Positions 1-5,387 of a stretch of 5,387 nucleotides of DNA are shown here, in pieces. Location: the NCBI GenBank assembly GCA_937901145.1, contig CALCHE010000152.1, forward strand, positions 1 to 5,387. Direction: 5' to 3'. Both the position numbers and the translations under genes were made by a program. A model generated the notes under the pieces. That model made no database searches. It saw nothing but the letters and a program-made list of their open reading frames with translations, and was not told where the DNA came from. The first letter of the stretch is position 1. Each line of letters opens with the position of its first letter. The DNA is from an uncultured Clostridia bacterium (GTDB taxonomy: Bacteria; Bacillota; Clostridia; Oscillospirales; Acutalibacteraceae).

Positions 1-1
1 T

Positions 2-241
2 CTTTTGACCGGCAAAGCAAAGTTTGAAGCTGCTGAAAAGCAAAAGTTGATTTCTTCAGAAAACCTAATTCAAATGATGTGGAAGTCAGCTGAATATTAC
101 GAGGAAAATGGGATGATAGATAAAGCTATTGAAGAAACTGAAAAGGCTTTAAATATAATTTCTGTTATCTCTAATGCTCAATTTGATATTTACATAAAGT
201 ATTTCAATAATCAGATAGAGCGTATGAAAAGTAAAATGTAA
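2..241 (+). CDS. C-terminal fragment of a TPR-like protein (5' end outside window)
   Basis: The reading frame is open through the left edge of the window, so this is the 3' end of a longer gene. A TTG lies at bases 5-7, but no ribosome binding site can be seen before it and it is probably an internal Leu codon. About 79 residues are visible, highly charged and predicted all-helical. The segment WKSAEYYEENGMIDKAIEE followed by TEKALNI has the A/Y/G/A/A spacing of one tetratricopeptide repeat, and a final helix ends in a basic tail (ERMKSKM). TPR tails like this are common in clostridial XRE-type regulators and in protein-interaction proteins, but no DNA-binding or catalytic domain is inside the window, so the function is not assigned. 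It is transcribed toward the convergent AhpF-like gene and is followed within a few bases by a strong terminator. Confidence 0.6.
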   Translation, partial: LLTGKAKFEAAEKQKLISSENLIQMMWKSAEYYEENGMIDKAIEETEKALNIISVISNAQFDIYIKYFNNQIERMKSKM

Positions 242-244
242 TGT

Positions 245-290
245 AACAGACCACCGAATAGTAGTGTATATTCGATGGTCTGTTTTGTTT
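245..290 (+). terminator. Intrinsic terminator of the TPR-like gene, possibly bidirectional
   Basis: A 16-base left arm (245-260) pairs with 269-284 around an 8-base loop, with one A-C mismatch. The stem carries a CAGACCAC core and is followed by TTTTGTTT (283-290). It starts four bases after the TAA stop of the TPR-like gene, as expected for a Rho-independent terminator. Read on the - strand the same hairpin is followed by a moderately T-rich stretch (ACATTACATTTTAC), so it could also end leftward transcription of the dfx-ahpC-ahpF operon, about 60 bases beyond that operon's last stop codon. Confidence 0.85.
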
Positions 291-348
291 ACGCCACTTT
301 ATCAATACCAACCATAAACTGCTCAAAGTCGATATTAAACTCGTTTTT
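289..348 (-). other. Orphan 3' reading-frame tail, possible gene relic
   Basis: Between the AhpF-like gene and the terminator, one - strand frame reads NKNEFNIDFEQFMVGIDKVA and then TAA at 289-291, directly against the hairpin. The composition looks protein-like (alternating acidic and hydrophobic residues) and the stop sits where a terminated gene would end. Upstream the frame runs into the end of the AhpF-like gene and is closed by a TAA at 361-363, and there is no start codon with a ribosome binding site. It may be the remaining C terminus of a gene replaced when the operon was inserted here, or chance. I do not recognise the family. Confidence 0.2.
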
Positions 349-349
349 A

Positions 350-1996
350 TTACTGCCTGATTAAATCCAAAACCTGATTTATATTTTTCTTTCCGAAGGA
401 TATCTTGTCGTCATTAATAACCAGACACGGAACACTCATAACATTATATTTTTTCTTCAGTTCATCGAAATGCTGAAGGTCATATGCTTCCGCACGGATG
501 TTCGGGTTAAGTGTCGCAATACGCTGACAGGCAATAACCAAATCAGGACACATAGTGCAGGATAAAGATACCAGGATTTTCATATCTACTACATTTTTTA
601 TCTTCTTAATATCCTGAAGGGTTTGTTCATCTGTTTTTTGCCCCGGTCCTGCGGCGTTATAAAGTCCAAGAACAAATGAGGTAAACTCATGACCCGACGG
701 TACACCGTGAAAGGCAATACCTGTGTCCGTTCCGTCCGTGAGAAAAACTCTTATGCAAGGAGCATGATTTTTGGTGTCATTTTTGTCAGAGATTGTCACA
801 GTCAATTTATCCGTAAGTGCCGCAAATTTTGATATGAATGCTTTCGCTTCGTCTGAAACAGTGCGCTTATCTGAATAAAGTCTTAATACCAGGCTTCGCT
901 CCATTTTACTGAATACCTCTGATAGCTGATGCTTCATTTCTGCTGTGAAGGTTTCATCGGAGGTTTGAACTGTATTTTCGGTAGAAAATGACTCTTCGTT
1001 TGTTTTTGGTGTAGGCTGTTTGCCGTGAAGACCTGTTCTTTCTTGTACAGCTGCGACATACTTTTCCAGCTCCGTAGCGGCAAGAGCACCGTCACCCGTA
1101 GCTGTGACAACCTGACGAAGTGGCTTGATGCACACATCACCGGCCGCATAAACTCCGTCGATATTGGTTCTCTGTTCTGAATCGGTAATGATATATCCGT
1201 GCTCATTGAGCTTGATTATGTCTTTTACTACTTCAGTATCGGGAGAATAACCGGCAAATACAAATACACCGAAAAAATCGTCGGCTTTCGTACGATATTC
1301 AGTGATTTCATCGGTTTTTGTGTTTTTGTATCTGATATAATCAAGACCGTTTTCACCTGATACTTCTTCGACTATAGTATTGGTGATAACGGTTATTTTT
1401 TTATGATGCCTTGCTTTATCAGCTACAGATGCAGCACAGGTAAAATCATCTGTTCGCATAAGAATTGTAACATGTCGCGCAAATTTAGTTAAAAAAACAC
1501 TTTCTTCGGCTGCTGCAAAACCTCCGCCGACAACAAAAATTTCTTTGTCTGTAAAAAATTCGCCGTCGCAAGTGGCGCAATAGGCAACACCCTGTCCCTT
1601 ATGCTCCTCTTCACCCTTGAAGCCGATGGTTCTCGGATGTGCACCGGTGGCAATCAAAATACCGAGACAGTTGAAATCACCGCGGCTTGTATGAACGGTT
1701 TTGACGTCATCGCTGACATCAAGACCATTAGCCTCGGCAAGAAGGCACTCAGCTCCGAAGGCCTCTGCCTGACGGCGCATTGTATCCGTAAGAGCTTTAC
1801 CGCTTGTCTTCCCGATACCGGGATAATTTACGACTTCGTTGGTTATTGTTATCTGTCCGCCGAATTGTTCTTTTTCCAGAATTAAAACTCTGTATTTGGC
1901 TCGGGCAAGATAAATGGCGGCGGTAAGTCCTGCAGGACCGCCACCAATTACTATTACATCATATAAATTATCCGTGTTTATTTTTTTAGTCTCCAT
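350..1996 (-). CDS. ahpF: AhpF-like NAD(P)H:peroxiredoxin reductase with swapped domain order (TrxR core + C-terminal AhpF-NTD)
   Basis: This flavoprotein disulfide reductase very probably re-reduces AhpC, encoded just upstream, in the cytoplasm. Residues 1-320 form a thioredoxin-reductase core: FAD motif GGGPAG at 18-23, redox disulfide CATC at C140/C143, pyridine-nucleotide motif GGGFAAAEES at 157-166, and second FAD motif AAGD at 284-287. A Ser/Thr/Glu-rich linker (about 325-350) leads to a C-terminal domain of about 195 residues like the N-terminal domain of AhpF. That domain has a CxxC at C480-T-M-C483 followed by PDLV (compare CHNCPDVV in E. coli AhpF) and a cis-Pro segment VMSVPC near 519-524. 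The domain order is therefore the reverse of canonical AhpF (521 residues in E. coli; 548 here). The NADPH motif HRRxxxR is replaced by M180-R-T-D-D-F-T186, which suggests NADH. The ATG overlaps the ahpC stop by one base (TAATG) with only a weak AGGT upstream, so translation is probably coupled. The domain assignment is firm; substrate and cofactor are inferred. Confidence 0.9.
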   Translation of the reverse strand: METKKINTDNLYDVIVIGGGPAGLTAAIYLARAKYRVLILEKEQFGGQITITNEVVNYPGIGKTSGKALTDTMRRQAEAFGAECLLAEANGLDVSDDVKTVHTSRGDFNCLGILIATGAHPRTIGFKGEEEHKGQGVAYCATCDGEFFTDKEIFVVGGGFAAAEESVFLTKFARHVTILMRTDDFTCAASVADKARHHKKITVITNTIVEEVSGENGLDYIRYKNTKTDEITEYRTKADDFFGVFVFAGYSPDTEVVKDIIKLNEHGYIITDSEQRTNIDGVYAAGDVCIKPLRQVVTATGDGALAATELEKYVAAVQERTGLHGKQPTPKTNEESFSTENTVQTSDETFTAEMKHQLSEVFSKMERSLVLRLYSDKRTVSDEAKAFISKFAALTDKLTVTISDKNDTKNHAPCIRVFLTDGTDTGIAFHGVPSGHEFTSFVLGLYNAAGPGQKTDEQTLQDIKKIKNVVDMKILVSLSCTMCPDLVIACQRIATLNPNIRAEAYDLQHFDELKKKYNVMSVPCLVINDDKISFGKKNINQVLDLIRQ

Positions 1997-2559
1997 TATA
2001 ACTGACCTACAAGGTCAAGGCTGGGTTTAAGGGTTTCAGCACCCGGCTGCCAGTTTGCGGGACAAACCTGATCGCCGTGAGCATGAACGAACTGACAGGC
2101 CTGAACCTTTCTGAAAAGCTCTTCTGCATTTCTGCCTACATTACCTGCCGTTACCTCATAACCCACGATTTTACCTTCGGGATTAATGATAAATGTTCCT
2201 CTTTCGGCTAAACCGTCTTCTTCGATAAGAACCTCAAAGTCCTTTGAAATAGTATGAGTAGGGTCAGCGAGCATGGGATAGTTGATTTTTTTGATTCTTT
2301 CAGAAGCATCGTGCCAGGCCTTGTGTACAAAATGAGTGTCTGTAGATACGGAATAAATCTCGCATCCGATATTTCGAAACTCTTCATACTTGTTTGCTAA
2401 ATCCTCAAGCTCTGTGGGACAGATGAAAGTGAAATCGGCAGGGTAAAAAAAGAATACACTCCATTTGCCGAGAATATCATCCTTTGTGACTGTTTTAAAT
2501 TCGTTTTCATGAAATGCAGATGCTTTGAAATCAGAGATTTCCTTATTTATAATTGACAT
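1996..2559 (-). CDS. ahpC: Peroxiredoxin AhpC, alkyl hydroperoxide reductase subunit C
   Basis: This is a typical 2-Cys peroxiredoxin of the AhpC/Prx1 class, which reduces H2O2, organic peroxides and peroxynitrite in the cytoplasm. At 187 residues it matches E. coli AhpC in length. The active-site segment FFFYPADFTFICPTE places the peroxidatic cysteine at C47 with T44, and the catalytic arginine is R120 in AERGTF. The resolving cysteine is C166 in VCPANW, and the C terminus SLDLVGQL is typical of the family. The start was set at 2557-2559 because AAAAGGAG lies 7 bases upstream and the protein then begins MSIINKEISDF, aligning with the family N terminus. An ATG further upstream at 2611-2613 would add 18 residues, lie inside dfx and have no comparable site. 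The gene is second in the operon, 23 bases after dfx, and its stop overlaps the AhpF-like start. The GG(L/V/I)G and C-terminal YF motifs of over-oxidation-sensitive peroxiredoxins are absent, as expected for a robust bacterial form. Confidence 0.97.
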   Translation of the reverse strand: MSIINKEISDFKASAFHENEFKTVTKDDILGKWSVFFFYPADFTFICPTELEDLANKYEEFRNIGCEIYSVSTDTHFVHKAWHDASERIKKINYPMLADPTHTISKDFEVLIEEDGLAERGTFIINPEGKIVGYEVTAGNVGRNAEELFRKVQACQFVHAHGDQVCPANWQPGAETLKPSLDLVGQL

Positions 2560-2566
2560 AGTAATA

Positions 2567-2574
2567 CTCCTTTT
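2567..2574 (-). promoter_or_regulatory. Ribosome binding site fixing the ahpC start
   Basis: AAAAGGAG on the - strand, 7 bases before the ATG at 2557-2559. It lies in the 23-base gap between the dfx stop and ahpC and decides for the 187-residue form over the longer in-frame ATG at 2611-2613. Confidence 0.85.
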
Positions 2575-2582
2575 CTTAATTG

Positions 2583-2957
2583 TTATGCTTTCCAGAGGCT
2601 GTGCTGATTGCAAAAGGCATAAACTGACTTAACCTTATCACCTTTTGATAATGAGAAAGAAACCTTCGGTGACATATCAGGTGTTAATTTTTTTAATTGA
2701 AAACCTTCTTCTGTTTCCATACACACCCAATCAATATAGTGTTCAGATGTCATAGGATGTGCTGTTTCTCCTACGCAAACGGTAACTGTTTCACCGATGA
2801 TATGATAAACAGGAATGTGCTTTTCCTTTGCACCTTCATTCGTGCCGGCGATTATTTCTTTCATACTTTCGCCGCAACATTTTATCGGAACTCCTTGGTC
2901 TTTTATCATTGCTATTATATTTCCGCAATGATTACAGATAAAAAATCGTAAGCTCAA
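2583..2957 (-). CDS. dfx: Desulfoferrodoxin (2Fe superoxide reductase)
   Basis: This protein reduces superoxide to H2O2 without making O2, a detoxification route of anaerobes; its usual electron donor is rubredoxin, which is not encoded in this window. The length, 124 residues, is normal for class I (two-iron) desulfoferrodoxins. The N-terminal desulforedoxin domain supplies C8 and C11 (CNHC) and C27/C28 (CC) for the Fe(Cys)4 centre I. The superoxide-reductase domain supplies H47 (in AKEKHIP), H67 (AHPM), H73 (SEH), C116 and H119 (CNQH) for the catalytic Fe(His)4Cys centre II. The conserved E45 and K46 just before H47 match the catalytic Glu-Lys pair, and the end LWKA is typical. The start is TTG at 2955-2957, since a strong AAAGGAGG lies 7 bases upstream and the next Met (residue 17) would remove C8 and C11. 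It is the first gene of the operon with ahpC and the AhpF-like gene, so the H2O2 it makes can pass to AhpC. Confidence 0.97.
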   Translation of the reverse strand: MSLRFFICNHCGNIIAMIKDQGVPIKCCGESMKEIIAGTNEGAKEKHIPVYHIIGETVTVCVGETAHPMTSEHYIDWVCMETEEGFQLKKLTPDMSPKVSFSLSKGDKVKSVYAFCNQHSLWKA

Positions 2958-2964
2958 TTTACTT

Positions 2965-2972
2965 CCTCCTTT
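2965..2972 (-). promoter_or_regulatory. Ribosome binding site fixing the TTG start of dfx
   Basis: AAAGGAGG on the - strand, 7 bases before TTG at 2955-2957. The near-perfect anti-Shine-Dalgarno match supports a TTG start, with the strong site perhaps offsetting the weaker start codon. Confidence 0.88.
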
Positions 2973-2994
2973 CTGATAAAAGTATTACCGGAAA

Positions 2995-3000
2995 AGAATA
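2995..3000 (-). promoter_or_regulatory. Candidate -10 element for the dfx-ahpC-ahpF operon (weak)
   Basis: TATTCT on the - strand, about 40 bases upstream of the dfx start, is a plausible sigma-A -10 (TATAAT-like). No good TTGACA-like -35 is seen 16-18 bases upstream. TAATAC (plus-strand 2982-2987) is an alternative -10 but would leave a very short leader. The promoter must lie in the 96-base gap or inside the divergent gene; the exact element is uncertain. Confidence 0.25.
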
Positions 3001-3016
3001 AATGAATACACGAAAA

Positions 3017-3030
3017 ATAGGATATACTAT
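3017..3030 (+). promoter_or_regulatory. Candidate -10 (TATACT) of the MFS-SDR operon within a 14-bp imperfect palindrome
   Basis: TATACT at 3023-3028 is a good sigma-A -10, about 25 bases before the MFS start codon. The -35 position holds no clear match, so activation by a regulator is possible. The hexamer lies inside ATAGGATATACTAT (3017-3030), which matches its own reverse complement at 12 of 14 positions and could be an operator. The AT-rich composition makes a chance palindrome possible. An AGGAAGTG ribosome binding site (3039-3046) follows, 7 bases before the ATG at 3054. Confidence 0.4.
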
Positions 3031-3053
3031 GAACAGATAGGAAGTGATGCAAT

Positions 3054-4472
3054 ATGGAAAAATTTTTTCAGAAGCCTCATATAAAAGGCTTTACCGCTTA
3101 TGCTCTTGCGGCTTTTCTTGTAGGTCTGGTAGGGGGATTTACATCTTTATTCAGTCCAGCGTTTGTAGAAGAATTAAATCTTCCTTATAACAATACAACC
3201 TGGACAGCACTTGCAATGGCAATGTCAACTGCAGCCTTTGCACCTGTTCTTGGTAAATTAGGAGATATGATAGGACGAAGGATAACATTATTAATAGGCA
3301 TAGCAGTTTTTATGCTCGGTAACATTCTGACTGCTATAGCCTATTCATTAATCTTTATGCTTATTGCCCGTTTTATTGTCGGCATAGGAACAGCGGCAAT
3401 CGCTCCTGTAGTAATATCATATATCGTTACGGAATTCCCTCCGGATAAAATCGCAAAGGGCTTTTCACTTTATATGTTTATTTCCAGTATTTCAGTAATC
3501 TTCGGTCCTACAATAGGCGGATTGATTATAAAATACTATGGCTGGCGCACAATGATATGGGTTTGTGCGGTAATTTCAGCAGTTGTACTCGTTGTTTGCA
3601 CTTTGATTAAGGATAAAAAAGCATCGGTTAGAAAAAAGATAAAGGATTTTGACGGTGTAGGTGCTGTATTTGTACTGATATTTTTCAGCCTGCTTCTTTG
3701 TGTGCCGTCTTTCGGACAGAATTTCGGTTGGCAATCAAAACAGTTTTTAGCAGTACTCATTGCGGCAGTTGTTTCAGGTGCAGGACTGTGTCTGTCAGAG
3801 AAAAAGGCGATCAATCCTATTCTTAAATGGAATTTTATAAAAAGAAGAGCATTTGTACTTTCTGTCCTTGCTTTGTTTCTCACTCAGGGTCTTATGCAGG
3901 CAAATATGACCAATCTTATAGTTTTTGTTAATTATACACAGCCGCAAAATTCCGTTATATCCGGATATGCAATTTCTATTATGTATGTAGGAATGTCCTT
4001 GGGTGCTGTTATTCTCGGACCGCTTGCTGACCGGTACGAGCCTAAAAAAGTTCTGGTCGGTTCGTTAACTCTTACCGGTATCGGCTGTGCCGCTATGCTT
4101 TTATTTTCTGCGGATACATCTGTGCTTTTGCTTGCCGCTTCATTAGGTATACTCGGCTTTGGTCTCGGAGGAAACGGTACAATATTTATGAAGGTTGTTT
4201 TGTCGGGTGTATCTGCTAAGGAGTCGGGCGTCGGAACGGGAACCTACGGACTTTTCCGTGATCTTGCCGCGCCCTTCGGAGTTGCCGTCTTTGTGCCGAT
4301 GTATACTAACAGAGTATCAGGCCTTATAAATGACGGTGCAACTGAAATTGCCGCTGCTATAGATTCGGTAAAATTACTTTCGGCAGTTGAAATCGTATGT
4401 GTCGTAATCGGCATTATCACAGTACTCTTTCTTCCTGAAATTTATAAAGATAAAAAAGGAGCAAAAATATGA
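3054..4472 (+). CDS. MFS transporter, DHA2-like with about 14 membrane segments; candidate bile-acid or drug transporter
   Basis: This is an integral inner-membrane, probably proton-coupled, secondary transporter of 472 residues. Helix 1 is near 12-37 and helix 2 near 48-68. The cytoplasmic motif A loop GKLGDMIGRR is at 67-76, and a second copy, GPLADRYEPKK, is at 322-332. A motif C-like GPTIGG at 151-156 in helix 5 is typical of drug:H+ antiporters. Helices 7 and 8 (about 199-220 and 229-248), preceded by a DFDGVG segment, are the extra pair that separates 14-helix DHA2 members from 12-helix ones. The last helix is near 442-460, followed by a basic Lys-rich tail. The start has AGGAAGTG 7 bases upstream. 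The stop overlaps the SDR start as ATGA, so the two are very likely co-translated. Substrate is inferred only from this coupling: if the SDR is a hydroxysteroid dehydrogenase, a bile acid is the leading candidate, but multidrug export fits equally on sequence alone. Confidence 0.92.
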   Translation: MEKFFQKPHIKGFTAYALAAFLVGLVGGFTSLFSPAFVEELNLPYNNTTWTALAMAMSTAAFAPVLGKLGDMIGRRITLLIGIAVFMLGNILTAIAYSLIFMLIARFIVGIGTAAIAPVVISYIVTEFPPDKIAKGFSLYMFISSISVIFGPTIGGLIIKYYGWRTMIWVCAVISAVVLVVCTLIKDKKASVRKKIKDFDGVGAVFVLIFFSLLLCVPSFGQNFGWQSKQFLAVLIAAVVSGAGLCLSEKKAINPILKWNFIKRRAFVLSVLALFLTQGLMQANMTNLIVFVNYTQPQNSVISGYAISIMYVGMSLGAVILGPLADRYEPKKVLVGSLTLTGIGCAAMLLFSADTSVLLLAASLGILGFGLGGNGTIFMKVVLSGVSAKESGVGTGTYGLFRDLAAPFGVAVFVPMYTNRVSGLINDGATEIAAAIDSVKLLSAVEIVCVVIGIITVLFLPEIYKDKKGAKI

Positions 4473-5266
4473 AATTAAAAGATAAAATCATTTTAATAAC
4501 TGCATCTACGAGAGGTATCGGTTTAGCTTGTGTCAAAGCCTGTGCTGAAGAGGGGGGCGCCGTTTATATGGCGGCAAGAAACCTTGAGCTTGCAAAGAAG
4601 GAAGCCGATAAGCTTAATTCTCAGGGATATAATGTTAAATATGTTTACAATGATGCGAGTAAGCCCGAGTCTTATATAACTATGACGGAAGATGTTGTTA
4701 AGGATGCAGGCCGCATTGATGTGCTTATAAATAATTTCGGTACTTCGAACCCGGGCAAGGACCTCGATTTTTCAAACACAGATACCGATGTTTTTCTTGA
4801 CACCGTTAACATTAATCTCAGAAGTGTTTTCGCGGCAAGCAAGGAAGTGGTAAAGCATATGGCGAAGCAGGGCGGAGGAAGTATCATAAATATCTCTTCT
4901 GTCGGTGGTCTTGTTCCTGATATTTCACAGGTATCATACGGGACAAGTAAAGCTGCGATCAACTATCTTACTAAGCTGATTGCTGTGCACGAGGCAAAAA
5001 ATAATATCCGCTGTAATGCGGTCCTTCCGGGAATGACTGCAACTGATGCAGTAGAAAAAAATCTGACAGGCGATTTCAGAGACCTTTTTCTCCGTCACAT
5101 ACCCTTCGGCAGAATGGGAAAACCCGAGGAAATAGCATCAGCGGCAGTTTATTTCGCAAGTGACGAATCGGCTTATACTACGGGACAGATATTAACTGTA
5201 TCAGGAGGGTTCGGACTTGCTACACCGTTGTATGGAGATTTATCGGGTAAAACGAATCGCAGATAA
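4469..5266 (+). CDS. hdhA: Short-chain dehydrogenase, probable NADP-type 7-alpha-hydroxysteroid dehydrogenase
   Basis: This classical SDR of 265 residues probably oxidises the C7 alpha-hydroxyl of bile acids to the 7-oxo form, reversibly. The cofactor loop is TASTRGIG at 11-18, where Ala replaces the usual first Gly, and NNFG at 88-91 replaces NNAG. Remembered clostridial 7-alpha-HSDHs share these departures (TSSTRGIG- and NNYG-like forms). The catalytic residues are N116, S144, Y157 and K161 (YGTSK). R37 after the second strand, with no acidic residue there, favours NADP(H) over NAD(H). Further likeness lies in VPDISQVSYG (149-158), RCNAVLPGM (181-189) and the C-terminal GGFGLATPLYGD (246-257). 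The ATG overlaps the transporter's stop (ATGA), with AAAGGAG (4455-4461) 7 bases upstream. SDR family membership is certain; 7-alpha-HSDH activity is inferred from recalled family sequences. A related SDR acting on another alcohol or ketone is the alternative. Confidence 0.8.
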   Translation: MKLKDKIILITASTRGIGLACVKACAEEGGAVYMAARNLELAKKEADKLNSQGYNVKYVYNDASKPESYITMTEDVVKDAGRIDVLINNFGTSNPGKDLDFSNTDTDVFLDTVNINLRSVFAASKEVVKHMAKQGGGSIINISSVGGLVPDISQVSYGTSKAAINYLTKLIAVHEAKNNIRCNAVLPGMTATDAVEKNLTGDFRDLFLRHIPFGRMGKPEEIASAAVYFASDESAYTTGQILTVSGGFGLATPLYGDLSGKTNRR

Positions 5267-5278
5267 AAGTGTAGTAAA

Positions 5279-5314
5279 GGTTGGCGAGTCGTTTCCTTTA
5301 AAAATGAAACAACC
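5279..5314. repeat. Imperfect inverted repeat after the SDR gene
   Basis: GGTT (from 5279) and AACC (to 5314) flank an inner stem of GTTTC (5291-5295) and GAAAC (5306-5310), which continues through one mismatch into TTT/AAA. A 7-base asymmetric bulge (gcgagtc) separates the two parts. No T-tract follows, so it is not a standard intrinsic terminator. It could slow or process the 3' end of the MFS-SDR transcript, or be chance. Confidence 0.3.
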
Positions 5315-5340
5315 CGAGCAAAGAATTAATCTCTGAACAA

Positions 5341-5357
5341 GTCCGTTAAAAACGGAC
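5341..5357. repeat. Perfect 7-bp inverted repeat near the right edge
   Basis: GTCCGTT (5341-5347) and AACGGAC (5351-5357) pair perfectly around an AAA loop. Downstream on the + strand the sequence is A-rich rather than T-rich, so it does not fit a + strand terminator. On the - strand it is followed by TTGTTC, a poor T-tract. It may be an operator or part of a larger structure continuing outside the window. No gene is visible between 5267 and the right edge. Confidence 0.4.
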
Positions 5358-5387
5358 AATAGAAAAAATAACCCTCCTATGGTAAAA

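Noticed and set aside
934..1206. Open reading frame on the - strand inside the AhpF-like gene
   Set aside because: It lies in another frame of a well-supported gene, has no ribosome binding site and no recognisable domain.
1601..1885. Open reading frame on the + strand opposite the AhpF-like gene
   Set aside because: It is antisense to the conserved FAD/NAD domain, with no plausible protein features; a shadow frame.
2560..2613. Longer ahpC form starting at the ATG at 2611-2613
   Set aside because: It would overlap dfx and add 18 residues absent from the AhpC family. The ATG at 2557-2559 has AAAAGGAG at 7 bases and gives the family-standard N terminus and length.
2697..2951. Open reading frame on the + strand opposite dfx
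   Set aside because: It mirrors the dfx coding sequence; its Cys/His/Phe-rich composition is an artefact of the antisense frame.
2958..3053. PerR or Fur box in the divergent promoter region
   Set aside because: The AT-rich stretches do not form the TTATAAT-n-ATTATAA type palindrome; only short 4-base arms could be found apart from the 14-bp palindrome at 3017-3030, which does not match.
3536..3883. Open reading frame on the - strand opposite the MFS gene
   Set aside because: Antisense to membrane segments of the transporter, no start signal and no family resemblance.
4672..4962. Open reading frame on the - strand opposite the SDR gene
   Set aside because: Antisense to the catalytic region of the SDR with no ribosome binding site; a shadow frame.
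5341..5357. Intrinsic terminator of the MFS-SDR operon
   Set aside because: The hairpin is perfect but followed by an A-rich, not T-rich, stretch on the + strand.

Overview
The window reads as chromosome of a low-to-moderate G+C, strictly anaerobic Firmicute, most likely a gut clostridium. This rests on strong AGGAGG-type ribosome binding sites, a TTG start, a desulfoferrodoxin-type superoxide reductase (typical of anaerobes), a clostridial-style NADH-type AhpC reductase, and a short-chain dehydrogenase closely resembling clostridial bile-acid 7-alpha-hydroxysteroid dehydrogenases. These are family-level judgements made by eye; no database search was run.

Layout. The left edge (1-241) holds the C-terminal end of a TPR-like gene on the + strand, closed by a strong intrinsic terminator (245-290). 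A short orphan reading frame on the - strand (289-348) lies between this terminator and the next gene. A tightly packed three-gene operon then runs right to left: dfx (2957-2583), ahpC (2559-1996) and a 548-residue AhpF-like flavoprotein (1996-350), with a 23-base gap and then a 1-base stop/start overlap. A 96-base divergent promoter region (2958-3053) separates it from a two-gene + strand operon: a 14-TMS MFS transporter (3054-4472) and an SDR (4469-5266), overlapping as ATGA. The last 121 bases hold two inverted repeats and no recognisable gene.

How the genes work together. The leftward operon encodes almost a complete reactive-oxygen reduction chain. Dfx reduces superoxide to H2O2, AhpC reduces H2O2 and organic peroxides, and the flavoprotein re-reduces AhpC with pyridine nucleotide. 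Only the electron donor to Dfx, usually rubredoxin, is missing. The flavoprotein is a domain-swapped AhpF: the thioredoxin-reductase core comes first and the AhpF N-terminal-type (double thioredoxin fold) domain is at the C terminus. Its NADPH 2'-phosphate motif is degenerate, which points to NADH use. The rightward operon pairs a probable 7-alpha-HSDH with a transporter, which suggests uptake or export of bile acids linked to C7 oxidation. The shared divergent control region raises the possibility that bile-acid and oxidative stress responses are co-regulated, but no regulator gene is visible.
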